A model generated the notes under the pieces. The model was not told the DNA's origin, did no database searches, and saw only the letters and a list, made by a program, of their open reading frames with translations. Position numbers and translations under genes: made by a program. From Alliaria petiolata (lineage: Eukaryota > Streptophyta > Magnoliopsida > Brassicales > Brassicaceae), in the NCBI GenBank assembly GCA_020283515.1, contig JAHZTW010000001.1, positions 285,172,144 to 285,236,143 of the forward strand: a DNA stretch of 64,000 bases, given 5' to 3'. The stretch's first letter is position 1. Each line of letters opens with the position of its first letter. Positions 22,149-33,328 of the stretch are shown here, one piece after another.

Positions 22149-23344
22149 CTATCAACAAAAACACTCGAAAAAGTGTAAGTACAAAGAGAGATATCAAAGA
22201 CAGTGTATCTCTTGCATGTGTGTTTAATCCTAAGCATCTTTATTCATGACTAGAGAGAAACTCAAGCAAACATATTCGATTTCTACAATTAGACTGAGAT
22301 AAGCTTAAATCGTGAAAACCAAAGGTTTTTCCTATAAGTCGGTTTTCACATATTCAAGTAGTTCAACAAATAATGCATATTCAAGAGTGAAGATAGGGAG
22401 TTCTAAGGTTTGACATCTCAAAAGAGTTTAGCTGTGACGCTATTCTCACAAAAAGTAATGTAATCCTTCCCCGAATCACCAATCTGAAGTTAAGAGGGAC
22501 TTGAAGTTTCTGCAACTGAACTATGAAGAACAGAAACAGAGAAAGGAGCGATGGGCTTTAACAAAGGCTGCGGAATTCCTTTGCTAAACCACTCAATCTT
22601 TCTGGATATGACACACCATGAGATTGAGGTTTTGTTGGATATTACACACCAACAGATCTAACTTAGAAAGAGTTTTGAATAAAAAGATAGATAACCTTAC
22701 AAATGAAAGTTCAAAGGGATTTTAAAGACAAAACAGATAACTCTCAATGCAAGGAGTCTTGGAAAAACACAAAATTATTAAATAAAACAGTTGGGAAGCC
22801 ATTTGCTTCTTCTTGGCTTCTTTAGGACGAAAATCCACTTCTTTATTGGGCTTGGACTTCTATTTTCGTCACTTCTTATGACCAGCAACTTAAACACTTG
22901 TTTTCTGAACTCTTTTTGGGCTTGTAATTGGCCTAAAATGCACTAATTTTCTTATTTAAGCCCTTAGAACGAATTTTGAATGTTCTGGTCTTGTCTTGAT
23001 CAAAAACCAGGGAGGTTTAGGCTTGTGTCTTCTCCTTGCTGGCTCAAACTTAGCTTCACAAGGAGCTGCTTCCTCAGCTACAAACATGTTTCCTTTTTCT
23101 TCAAGCTTTAGTTCGGAATCCATACCCTTAGTACTGACCAATATCACATCAAAAAGAAATGTCAAAATTCTAGAAAATCCTATAAAAAAAATCCTAATTG
23201 TCTATGCAAAACTAGTTTGCCAAAAATATCTCCATCTACTCTCAAACCCAAAGCAATGAATCTAAAATAATTTTAAGCAATCAATCAAACGATTCACGAT
23301 ATGCGGATGCAAACAATCCATATCGATCAAGGGTGAAAAATTAC
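22149..23344 (-). other. Putative leader intron before the family D ORF
   Basis: A non-coding stretch bounded in element sense by GTGCTAG|GTAATTTTTC at 23344 and TTTTGTTGATAG| at 22149, six bases before the ORF start. These fit a 1.2-kb 5' UTR intron. RNA evidence is lacking, so this is inference from splice consensus and position. Confidence 0.4.
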
Positions 23345-23810
23345 CTAGCACGATTTTCACAAAAATATATTGAAGAACGATGCAAAGATTCACAAGTTGC
23401 GGTTTAAAAGCTAAGAACAATTTGCTGTGTTTGAGAGCGATGGGGAAATGAAAAAGAGAGAGGTGACAAAAGTGGTACTTTTATAGAGAAGACAAGGGTG
23501 GAGGGGTTTGACTATGGTTTCTTGGTTTGGGGAATAGCTGTCGGCTAACCCCAACCAAGTATTCTTTCCTATCCGAAAAAGTTGGCCATGAATGCGCTTT
23601 TTTCGGATTGGCGAAGCCAAAAACCCTTTTACCTGGATGGCCATATCAGTTTGATCGCGATATGGCCGACTGTCCGTTTGGATATCGGCTTGACTGCCCG
23701 ATAGATAACCCTGGTAAAGAATGTTTAGCTTGGACTTCGTTCCATATCGGCTACACACCGTTCTGCCTTCTCGACATGGATTGCCCTGGGGTGTTATCAT
23801 GGTATTGAAC
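23345..23810 (-). promoter_or_regulatory. Family D internal promoter-like region
   Basis: In element sense, repeated GCCGATAT / ATATCGG-type words (about 23790 to 23520) are followed by CTATAAAAG (TATA box, 23478-23487) and a CT-rich leader (23440-23465). The same layout, with similar words, is seen in D's LTR, although the sequences are not otherwise alike. It lies between the protease and the Athila ORF-1-like gene and probably drives the latter. Confidence 0.55.
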
Positions 23811-24182
23811 CGATTTTTCACCCTGTTGTTGTGCTAGACAACCATCACAATGGTTTTGTTTCTTTTTGTGCATAAGTGACCCCATCATATTCTCTCTTTG
23901 GTACCTGAAATCATTAAACTAGACTAGAAAAAGCATTAATATACACATGGATAAGCTTGGGGTGCCTCCCAAGAGCGCGTTGTTTTGAGTCACTTAACTT
24001 GACTTTTCTTGTTTCCTTATTTAATGCGAAAGGGGGGAATGAACACTCCTCGATCCTGTGGGAGGATCTTTACTTTCCTTGATCACAGAGATGAAATTAG
24101 CCAGAGATACATGGGAGATTCCCTCTTTGATTGCCTTAGTACCCTTTTCATTGGTCAAATCGGTGTCTTTAATCACCTTAAG
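23811..24182 (-). other. Family D post-protease non-coding stretch
   Basis: Contains GGGGTGCCTCCCAAGAGCGC (plus strand) near 23959-23978, a counterpart of the GGGAATGCCTCCCAAGTGCA in family B at about 7044. No coding function seen. Confidence 0.5.
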
Positions 24183-25294
24183 CTAAGCAAAGGGTTTAAT
24201 CTTTCCCTTGCATCTCGGCTTGTATATCATCTCACCAGAAATAGAGAACATAGGTTTGAGAGTCATACCACCCAGAAGATCACCGAGGGTTGGTCCTTGT
24301 ACATATGACTTTTTGCAAGTGATTACCTCCTTGGGTGCTTCTTGTGTCTCCTTGGCCCGTCCTTCAAACATGGCATTGAGGCAGACGCCATCAAAGCTCT
24401 CTCCATCATAGCATATTACCAAGGATGGATCTTTGGTCTTCTCAATCGTCCTTTTGAGCTCGAGAGAGTATGCATGCTCTCTTTCATTGGTCATTTTCCC
24501 TTTGGTGTCGAAATGCATTACCAGGCTTCCGGTAAGTCTCAGCTCTACCTTGCCACTCTTGTAATCAAACATGCAACCGGATGAAGCTAGAAAAGGTCTT
24601 CCCAACATGAGGGTTTCCTTGACATCTTGGTCCATTTCTATCACTAGGAAGTCGCTAGGGAGTATCACATTGCCAATCATGAGAGGCAAGTCTATCAGCT
24701 TCCCAATCGTCTTCCTTTCACTTCCATCGGCCAGGGATAACGGCTTCTTGCAGTCGATATAGTTGTTATACCCGAGACATTGTGTCGTGGCTAGACTCAT
24801 CACATTGATGCTTGGACCGAGATCACGCATGCAATTGTCAAATGTGATCCCCTTGAGTTTGCATGGAAGAGTGAATGATCCTGGGTCTTATAGATTTTCG
24901 ACTACCGAGGGTTCTTCCTTAAATTTCTCCTCACGAGCTGCTGCATTCCTTCCAATAGTTGCCAATGCATCAGCATAGAGCTTGTCCTTTAAACCCACGA
25001 GGAAGGCTGGAACAGGTTTGGTCTCGTCGATGTTGCTAAATAGATCGTCTACCGTCCTCAAGGTTTCGATCAACTCGGCCTCCTTTTCTTCTATGAGACG
25101 CTTCTTATGCTTCTGAGGGTATGGCATTGGTGGTTTATAGACTCGCAGGAATGGTGCCTTTGGTGGATTCGTCACCTTTTGCTCTTGAAGGGCTGCCAAA
25201 TTTTGAGAACTCCCTCCCCCTCTTAGGATATCGATGTCCTCATCGACTTGAAACCGTTTTGGAGAATCAGTTTCGGCTTGATCCCGTTTTGCCT
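24183..25294 (-). pseudogene. Retropepsin-like protease of family D
   Basis: Upstream part (24888-25294) has a linker with FLRVYKPPMPYPQKHKK and the conserved KLYADALATIGR region. It stops at 24888-24890 (ENL, stop). The core frame (24183-24830) holds the active-site block MRDLGPSINVMSLAT, then LADGSERKTIGKLIDL, PSDFLVIEMDQD and LMLGRPFLASSGCMF, and a tail MIYKPRCKGKIKPFA. The active site reads D-L-G. Solo LTR E is inserted just upstream (25295-26883), so the first residues of the open frame on this side (MSVI) come from E. Confidence 0.8.
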
Positions 25295-25883
25295 TGATAA
25301 CACTCATATTTTACTCCTAAAACCTATTATTTCAAGATCGTTTACAAGTATTTTAACCCGGTTTTTAACGGTTTTAAAGTGATTTCCACGTTTCCTAGTC
25401 TTAAGAGTCATTTCAGGGAAATTGAACAAAAAGGACACATTTTGGAGCAAAACGGGAACTTTAAGGACATGTGCTCGGAAGCATAAGTTCAGTATCATAT
25501 GACGACCTTCCCACCACAAGATCAAGCTCATATTTGGAGACGAGATAGCCCTTTCAGCTGTTTTTCATACCAAGGTGGTTTGAGTTCAATCCCACGGTTA
25601 GATCTCAAAGTACAAAGGAAGCAAGAAGGTCCGTCAGACAGCTCCCCAAAAGAAGGACGGCCGCGCCACAGATCCTCAGAAGACCAGTGGCCGCGCCACG
25701 CCTAGATGCTCGTGCGGCCAGACCATTCCGGCCCATCCCGAGCCCGTTTGCAATTATCCGATATTTCCCGAGGTTAAAACGCGAAACCCACTTTCTGAAG
25801 ACTAGGAGCCTATATAAAGGGACCTTAGGGTTTCAGAAGGAGGTGACTTCACACAGAGTTTTTCCAGAAACACTTTTCACGCC

Positions 25884-25945
<62 letters not shown>

Positions 25946-26883
25946 CCTCGGAGTTGAAGACCTCGAGAGAGAATTTTTCTTCAGCCGCCCCACTTCTTCT
26001 TCCTTTCCCTTTCATCTTTTGTTCTTAATTCTTTGTTTTTCAATACTTTAAGAAGATCTCTTCAATCAATTTCCTTTGAAGAAGTTTTATCACTTTGTTT
26101 CTTATTCAATACAATTCGCACCTTTCATATCTCAAAGATGTCTCTCGTTCCCATGAACGAGTAGTCATCTAGTTGGGTTTTAAGGGGGTTTTCGAAGGGG
26201 TTTAATCATGGTCTGATTTCACTAGGTTGATAGAGATAGAGTTTCTTTTAGGTATCTTCGTTTATGTCTTGTTCTCATTGCATGTTTGCTTCTCTGATCA
26301 ATTAGCAACTGATTCCGGGACGACTAGATACACGAATGTGTGGTCTATCATCTGGATCTAGAAGTTAACGAGCGGATCGCACCGTAGGATGCTTAGGCAT
26401 ATTGACGGACCGCACCATGAGTGTTTACAAATAGGTGAATGATATGTATGCGCGGTTATCTTGTATCGTAGGATGAGAAGTCATATTCGCAGTATAAGAC
26501 AAACGTAGGTGGCTAGATCCGCGAAAGTGGGGTAGTCATAGTCGACCGTTTCAGCTTAAGAACCTAACCCATTGAATCATCTAGAACCTATCCTATTGCT
26601 TGTTAGATCCGATCCATGAACCCCGGAGAACACCCCTGAACACAACACCTTTTATTCATTGATTTACAACCGTTTAATTCTTTTCCGCTGCTTGATATTA
26701 CTACTGCAAACCATGACACACTACACCCCCAAGTTCCCCTTTGGTTTAAAGAAGTTAGAAATCCTAGGACTTTCGCAAAACATCAATCTCTGTGGATTCG
26801 ATCCCTTAATATACTATTGTGATTGATGTGCACTTGCAGCTATCTTAGGGGTAAAACTTGAAGTAACAAACCCCACCGCATCA
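25295..26883 (+). mobile_element. Solo LTR, family E, 5-bp TSD
   Basis: TGATAAC...GCATCA, 1589 bases, flanked by TGCCT on both sides (25290-25294 and 26884-26888). Plus-strand promoter features: two copies of GGCCGCGCCAC (25659-25669, and 25689-25699 within GTGGCCGCGCCAC), a TATA box TATATAAA at 25811-25818, then an (AG)n run (25888-25942). A solo LTR with a perfect TSD implies loss of the internal region by LTR-LTR recombination. It splits family D between gag and protease. Confidence 0.92.
25888..25942 (+). repeat. (AG)n microsatellite in LTR E leader
   Basis: 55 bases of pure AG repeat about 70 bases downstream of the TATA box. It lies in the transcribed leader; GA repeats can bind BPC-type factors, which is not shown here. 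Confidence 0.9.
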
Positions 26884-26888
26884 TGCCT

Positions 26889-28435
26889 CGTCGAGAGTGG
26901 TGATCATTTGGCAATACTCCTTTGGATTCATGACAGATTTGCCAGGAAGGTTGCTTGGCAGGCTTGTAGATGCAATGCCTTCGTTGTTTTCAAGCCTCTT
27001 GACTCGTACGGCCAATGCTTGATCTTCCCGGATAGTTTGGTGTTTCGACCGTCTATCTTGTTGTGTACTTCAGCAAAACGTTTGTGCATATCCGTCTGGA
27101 TGTGGGTTTGACCTTGGAGGAGTTGCTTGAGAATAGCTTCCAGGTCAAATCGAGCTTGAGCAGGTCCATTTTCTTGTTGTTGTTGAAAACCAGGAGGTGC
27201 AACGACTTGTTTCCGTGGCGAGTAACCACCTTGAAATTGGTTTTGTGGTACAAATCATTGTTGGTTCGTGTAAGTCACGAACTGCTTTGCTCCTCTTGCT
27301 TGTTGTCATGGATAAGTCTGGTCTTGGGGGTTGGCAATGTTTGTGTTTCTGTAGGAGAGGTTGTTGTTTGGTCTCCATGTAGTGTAACCTCCTTGAGCGT
27401 TGATGTAGTGAACATATTCGGTATGTACGTCCTCCCCCTCTTGAAATTGAGTGTATTCCTCCACGAAATGGACTTCTTTTTGTGCTTGTGCAAGTAGTAA
27501 CTTATCAAGCTTCTCGTTTATCTCCTTGATCACTTTCCGGCTTCCTTCTACCTCTTCTTTGGAGCCACGGTTGGATATGTCGTAGTCTTCGTGGTAGGAA
27601 GAGTCACTTTGAGCTAAGTTTTCCACCAGGTCAAGACCATCTTCCACGTCTTTGGCTAAAAAGTTGCCATTAGTCGCCGTATCGAGCAACATTCGGATCT
27701 TGGGAATGACACCTCGGTATAGAGTACTGAGGAGTGATTCTTGGCTGAATCCATGGCGAGGGCACTGAGTTGTGTATCGCTTGAATTGTTCCCAAGCTTC
27801 GCCGAAGGTTTCATTGGGTTTTTGGGTGAAACCACTTATCTCTTTTCTCAATCGGGCTGTCCTCGATGTGGAGAAGAACTTGGTCAAGAAAGCCTTCTTG
27901 CATTCTGCCCACGAGGTAATTGATCCCTGTGGCAGAGTCTTCTCCCAAGCGTGTGCTTTGTCTCCTAAAGAGAAGGAAAACAACCGCAGCTTGAAGCCAT
28001 CCTCGCTTACACCATTGATTTTTGTCATGGCACACACACGGTCGAGCTGGTCGAGATGGTCGAGTAGGTCTTCCAAGGGTAGACCGAATAATCAGTTTTT
28101 CTGCACCATGGAGATGAGACCACTCTATATCTGGACAGGTGGCGGCTGGATGCCGTGTCGGCTTGCAGTCGATATCGGTGCATCTCCTGCACCGATTTGC
28201 CTCACAACTCGCTGAGGAGCTGCAACACCAGGCTGTCCTTGAACGCCTTGAATTCCTTGTGGACCTTGAGGTCCTTGATGGCCTTGTTGGCCGTGTGCAC
28301 CAGCTGCGCCCGCAACTCCTTGAGCACCTTGTTGATTCTCCATCGTCACACGGTTTGCAATCTCGGCTTGTTCCCGATTTCATCTAGCTGATCGTTCGAG
28401 CAGGTGTATATCGTCGATTGGGGGAACATAGATTT
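26889..28435 (-). pseudogene. gag of family D with collagen-like N-terminus
   Basis: The start is at about 28455, after a splice-acceptor-like GATAG|GTAC. The N-terminal part has a frameshift and a stop. From 28349 it reads MTMENQQ followed by 12 Gly-X-Y triplets (28221-28328, minus). The capsid frame 27306-28076 reads MEDLLDHLDQLDRVCAM, FKLRLFSFSLGDKAHAWEKT, ITSWAECKKAFLTKFF, HGFSQESLLSTLYRGV and LVENLAQSD. It stops at 27306; the remaining C-terminal region continues brokenly to the E insertion. Gag would assemble virus-like particles around element RNA. This copy is non-functional. Confidence 0.8.
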
Positions 28436-28563
28436 GTTGTGCCGTGTGACTGTAGGTTCATGTACCTATCAAAACAGAGAAATCACGGTAAAAGTGTTAA
28501 ATAACTGGAAAACAAAAACTTGTCCTTGCAACGACCAAAAACCAAATGACTAAACTTAACCAC

Positions 28564-28581
28564 AAATGGCAACGGTGCCAA
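28564..28581 (-). other. PBS of family D
   Basis: Minus-strand TGGCACCGTTGCCATTTG, next to the 5' LTR at 28583. It matches tRNA-Asp over the first 13 bases with one mismatch (A for G at position 5) and not beyond. Family C has the same mismatch. Confidence 0.8.
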
Positions 28582-28582
28582 T

Positions 28583-30201
28583 TGATAAGTAGGTTTTTCA
28601 CGCTACTAGGTCAATGACCCACCACTTATAACCGTTTGCAGTATAGTGTATGGGGTATCAATCCATTTGGGAGTGTTTAGTGGACAAATCGGTTATATCG
28701 GTTTCACAAGTCAAGTTTAAATTGGTAAAAGGTTGAGATTTTACTACTAGAAACTACTAAAGACTTGATCTTGTGTCACTCAAGACCATAAAAATAAGAA
28801 CTTTAAACTACTTGAGAAAGAAGTAATGATTTAAACGGTAAAAAAAACAAGCTTTATAAATAAAAGAAGGAATAAGATGGGTTTTATGAACTAGGTGACT
28901 CTGGGATTGTTTATCAAGCTAAAGCTTTTGGATCACATCAAGACTTGGTCTTTAGATGGTGATTCTTAGGTAAAGGGATCCACAAATCATTTAGTCCATG
29001 GCGTTTGGGTCTAAACTCTTTGAATCTCTATCACCATAGACTAGCTCCCGCTTAGCGGTACAATAGAAGAAACAAGCATGCTAAAACGTCCCTATTGAAC
29101 CGCAAGACTCCTAGACAGATGGTCCATCTGAGCCTAGAAAATCAAACTCTTGTTTATGGGTTTGGCTAAGCAAGCACGTGGCGTTCGTGTCAAGCTGCCT
29201 ATAGTCTTTAGAATAGATGATCAAAGTAGACTAAGCATTGAGAATGATAAACAAGAAAGAATTTTGTTCTAGCTAAGCAAGAAATGTAAATCCTATAGTC
29301 CCTTGGTCCTTTTAACCCATCAAAACCCTTTAAAGACTACTCACGCGCCATAAGAGAAACCTCAAGATCCATAAGGATAAGAAGGTGACTCATGGCTTGC
29401 AAGATAGTAAAAAATACAAAGAAACAAAGAAGCTTTAACAAGAAATGCTATGAAACAAGACTTGATAACTTCAAAATATCATAAAAGATTCAAGCTTTTG
29501 AAACAAAGGTTTAATGGTGAAAGAACTAAAAGTTTCAGTTACAAGAAAGACAGAAAATAAATTGTGGAACAAGAGAGAGAGATAGGCGTGGGGAACAATG
29601 TGTATTTAAACACAAAAGAGTAAAAACCTAAAACGTTAGAACCACTTGCCCGAAATAGGTACTCTTTTGGACTGTAGCGTATCGGCTTCACGTCGTGGAA
29701 GCAAGCCGAAATGCTAACTTCTTGTGATCTTCGGCAAACCTCCATATCGGGGAACGATTTTGGGATCTCGCCGTTGTGAAGTCCGTTGCTTGATGTCGAT
29801 ATCGGGCTAATGCTGATGCTTTGCTCCGATATCCGTCTTTGGTGAATCGCCTTGTTGGACATTCATTCCGGGTTGCTTTCTTCGGGATCAAGTCCCTGCT
29901 ACTTGTCGAGGTTTGGCCGTGCGCTTGCCCGTATCAGCTAAGGAGTCGTGATCCGTGCCCGATATAGTCCGTTTTCCCCTTCCTTGATCTCTCCTTGGGT
30001 TTTCTTCTTCGGGTCATCCTCCATACACTTTGATACCTGAGAAAACACTCCAAAACATGCAAGAATATGCAAAGACCTAACCTAATGCATCTAGACCTAT
30101 CATGAGTGGAAATGGAAAACAAACTAAGATAAAAGTGCATGAATGGAACCCTAAACTAATATGAAATGCATGCTAAAGAGATGCAATTTACAGAGATATC
30201 A
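28583..30201 (-). repeat. Family D 5' LTR
   Basis: 1619 bases, partner of 7595-9210. The TATA box position reads TTTAAATA here where the other LTR has TATAAATA, so this promoter copy may be damaged. The TATCGG word cluster is kept. Confidence 0.92.
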
Positions 30202-30801
30202 TTCACCAACTCTCAATGGATAATCTTCTACAAGGCCTAGTGATTGCCTTGAGGAAGCATCAACAAAGGTGATGTGTGATGAATACTTCCTCACAGTAGT
30301 GATCCCAAGGTTCTTGAACATCTCAAGAGACATCCCATTGACACTTGAGCCAGAATCACATAGGGCTTCATCAATCTTCAAGTCCCCAAGAGAACAAGAA
30401 ATCAAAATATTTCCCGGATTACCAAGTTTTGCGATAACCTTAGATTCATTACTTGTTGTGCTTGGTGAATCTAGACCCTCAATCAGCTCTTCAACCTTCT
30501 CTATGTTGGCAATCAAATCCTTGATGAACCTTATTTGACCTTTGACTTGGGACAAGTTCCCCACTTTAGACAAAGGTGCACCAACTTTCTCCATACTCCC
30601 TCTAAAGCTTGAGAGTACCTTCTTTTGTGCCTTAGTCAAAACCAGCTCGGGGAAAGGGAGTGGTGGCTTGTAGACAAGGAGATCATCAGCCTCAACTTCA
30701 GTCTTCTTAGCCACTTCTCTTTCCTTCTCAACAACACTTGCTTGTGTAGAGATTACATCCTCATCAAGCTCTTCTTTACCCATTGGCGTAGCAACAACCA
30801 A
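30202..30801 (-). pseudogene. Family B protease N-terminal half
   Basis: Frame of about 200 residues: an acidic linker, VYKPPLPFPEL, KVGNLSQVKGQIRFIKDL, then the active-site block ALCDSGSSVNGMSLEM (D-S-G form) and DASSRQSLGLVEDYPLRVG. It is cut at the D insertion (TSD TTCAC) and continues at 7594. Confidence 0.82.
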
Positions 30802-30822
30802 ATGGTCATTTTCAATGACCGC

Positions 30823-31822
30823 CTACCCAACTTGAACTTCAATGACCTCATTGATTATTGCTTCAACATTGGGACTCTCAAATAGTTGTTCAAATTCAGC
30901 CACTACACGCTCATACTCATCCTCATCAATAGAGTAGATAGCATTGCAATACTCCTTGGGGTTTGGCTCGGGTTTACCAGGCAAAAAAGCTTGAGCTCGT
31001 GTAGAAGAGGAAGCAATATCTTTGTTGTTCTCCATTTGCTTGATCATGGAACTCAAAGTGTCAAACTTAGAGTTAAGGTCATTGTAAGAGCAATCCACCT
31101 TATTGTGAATTTCAGCAATCTTCTTACTCAGATCCATAGCACTACTTGCTTGACCTTGGAGAATTAGTTGGAGGACATTCCTCATATCCAAATCATGTGG
31201 AAAACCCGGTGGAGGACCTTGCTTGGACTGAAAATTCCCTTGATGTCCATGATTTCCTTGATTGTTTCCTTCGTTCCTGTAATAGTTGTTCTTGGGAACA
31301 TAAGCTTGTTGTTGCTTGAAAGGGACAAATGGTTTTTGTTGACCTCTTTGTCCTTGTTGAGAGGGTAGACTTGATCTTAAGGGTTCTCAACATTTTTACT
31401 CCTATAGAAAAGATGGTTGTTCCTATAGTTGTTGTTGTAGCCTTGTTGATAACCTTGGCTACCCACATAGTTGACCTCTTCTTGGTAATCCTCATTCAAC
31501 TCTTGTTGAACCCCTTGACTCTTATCACAATCACCCACAAAGTGAACATGTTTTTGTGAGGCTTGAAGCAACTTATCCATTTTCTCGTTGAGAGATTTCA
31601 GCTCTTTCCTTCTTTGATCCTCATAAACACCATCACCCCTTGAAGATCTATCATAGTCTTCATCATAATTCTCATCACTTTGGGCTAAGTTCTCCACAAG
31701 CTCTAGACCTTCTTCCACTTCTTTTCCTAAGAAGTTTTCATTGCTAGCTGTGTCTAGAAGCATCCTAAACTTGGGAAGAACACCGCGGTAGAGAGTGCTC
31801 AATAGAGTTTCTTCGGAGAAGC
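30823..31822 (-). pseudogene. Family B gag, C-terminal half
   Basis: From the MITE leftward: ETLLSTLYRGVLPKFRMLL, ELVENLAQSDENYDEDYD, a coiled-coil-like EKMDKLLQASQK and HVHFVGD. A stop follows at 31374-31376 (VENP, stop), then a separate frame 30823-31191 with MDMRNVLQLILQGQ and FLPGKPEPNPKEYCNAI. The frame breaks and the MITE make it a pseudogene. Confidence 0.8.
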
Positions 31823-32507
31823 TAGCCCTGGGCAAATAACCCGGACCCGAAATCCCGAACCGGTACAAACCCGAAATAACCGGTACGGATCGGGTTCGGT
31901 TATCAGTATTTTACCCGACGGATCCTGAGTTTTAGAACCGTGGGTATCGGTTTGGTTCCGTTTCTTATCCGGAACCGATCGGTTACACAAAATTTATTTT
32001 TTTATTTTTTATTTTTACCCTTAAAAAGTTGTGATCAAGTGATGGTTTTAAGGGGCGATTTCCTGACGAACCAGAAGGGTCCAGAAGTCGATCTATATAT
32101 GGTTTCGAAGGTCTCGCAGTCAGCTATTCAGATCTTCTTTCTGTTACTGATTCCAAGGTATATTTCATCGGGAAATCAGTTCCCAAGTTGACGAAATTTA
32201 ACTTTTCTAAAAAATCCAGTTTTTAAACTTGATTTTTTCGGGTATTTGGTTACATTTCGGGTAAACGGGAATTTTTTTTTACTATTTCGGGTCTAATCGG
32301 GTAAAAAAACCCAAACCGAACCGAAATTATAGGAGAACCGATTTTTTTGGATTTTAAAAGATTCTGAGATTTGAGAACCAAACCGACCCGAAACCGGTAG
32401 GAACCGAACCGAAACTGAATCGAAACCCTTTCGGTACCTATATGGGTATAAATTCTCTGTACCCGAAAGACCCGAAACCGAACCGAATACCTGAATGCCC
32501 AGGGCTA
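31823..32507. mobile_element. hAT-type MITE, 685 bp, 8-bp TSD
   Basis: Terminal inverted repeats TAGCCCTGGGCA and TGCCCAGGGCTA flank a non-coding body rich in CCGAACC/GGTTCGG words. The target duplication GGAGAAGC is perfect (31815-31822 and 32508-32515). The 8-bp TSD and TIR start fit a non-autonomous hAT element. It is inserted in family B gag. Confidence 0.88.
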
Positions 32508-33210
32508 GGAGAAGCCATGATGAGGGCATTGGGTAGTGTAACCCTTGAACATTCCCCATGCTTCACAAAAGCTCTCATTGTTCTTTTGGGTGAAGGTAGA
32601 TAGCTCATTCCTCAACCTCGCGGTTCTTGTGTTGGAGAAGAACTTTGCAAGAAAAGCCTTCTTGCATTGGTCTCATGAAGTGATGGAACCTCTTGAAAGT
32701 GTCTTCTCCCATTGATGTGCTTTGTCTCCAAGAGGGAATGGAAACAACTTAAGCTTGAAACCATCTTCGGATATGCCATTGATCTTGGTCATATCACAAA
32801 TCCTATCAAACCCATCCAAATGGTCAAGAGGATCCTCCATAGCCAACCCATGAAACTTGTTGTGTTGCACCATGTTAATCAACCCACTCTTGATCTCAAA
32901 GTTGTTGTTCTCAACCGGTTGAGGGATGATACCTTGGCGATTGGCATGAGTATTAGGAGCATCTCCAGTCCCAATATGCCTAGGTAGGCATGAAGGATGT
33001 TGAGGTACTCTAGGAACTTGGTCTCCATTCCCATGGTTCATTTGTGGTATTCCATTACCACCTTGTCTTGTGGAATATCCATTCCCAAACGCTGAATGTG
33101 TGTTAGGCGTGCTTTCGCTCTTCTCACAAAAGCTCCTCTTGTCAAACGGTGAATGTTATATAGAGGCTCAACTAGTTTGTTGTGTCCACTAGATCTCAAG
33201 TTCATACACC
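32508..33210 (-). pseudogene. Family B gag, N-terminal half
   Basis: A splice-acceptor-like CTTATAG|GTGT precedes ATG at about 33207. The frame 32673-33041 has PRHIGTGDAPNTHANRQGI, MVQHNKFHGLAMEDPLDHL and FPFPLGDKAHQWEKTLSRGSITS, then a TGA where other families have a Trp codon (TSW). Past it, CKKAFLAKFF and TARLRNELSTFTQK continue to the MITE. Confidence 0.8.
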
Positions 33211-33309
33211 TATAAGACAAAGAGCAACCCAAGCAAGAAAGATAACAAAATGAAAAATAAAACTTAGTCTCAAGTAGAATTAAAATCCGAATGCACAAAA
33301 CAAAACCCA

Positions 33310-33327
33310 AATGGCAACGGCGCCAAA
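33310..33327 (-). other. PBS of family B
   Basis: Minus-strand TGGCGCCGTTGCCATTTG, next to the LTR at 33329. It matches tRNA-Asp over 13 bases and then diverges. Confidence 0.82.
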
Positions 33328-33328
33328 T

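Larger units (their letters stand above)
7595..30201 (-). mobile_element. Family D LTR retrotransposon, complete, with nested A and E
   Basis: Bounded by TTCAC on both sides (7590-7594 and 30202-30206), a perfect 5-bp TSD. LTRs start TGATATC and end CTTATCA in element orientation. Order on the minus strand: 5' LTR, PBS, gag, protease, internal promoter-like region, Athila ORF-1-like gene, internal polypurine tract, terminal polypurine tract, 3' LTR. Without nested elements A and E and their TSD copies it is about 11.4 kb. No RT, RNase H or integrase was found, so it depended on another element for replication. The LTRs differ at several percent of positions in the parts compared. Confidence 0.92.

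Noticed and set aside
25833..26015. Minus-strand frame with a Leu-Ser repeat
   Set aside because: It is the (AG)n microsatellite of solo LTR E read in one frame.
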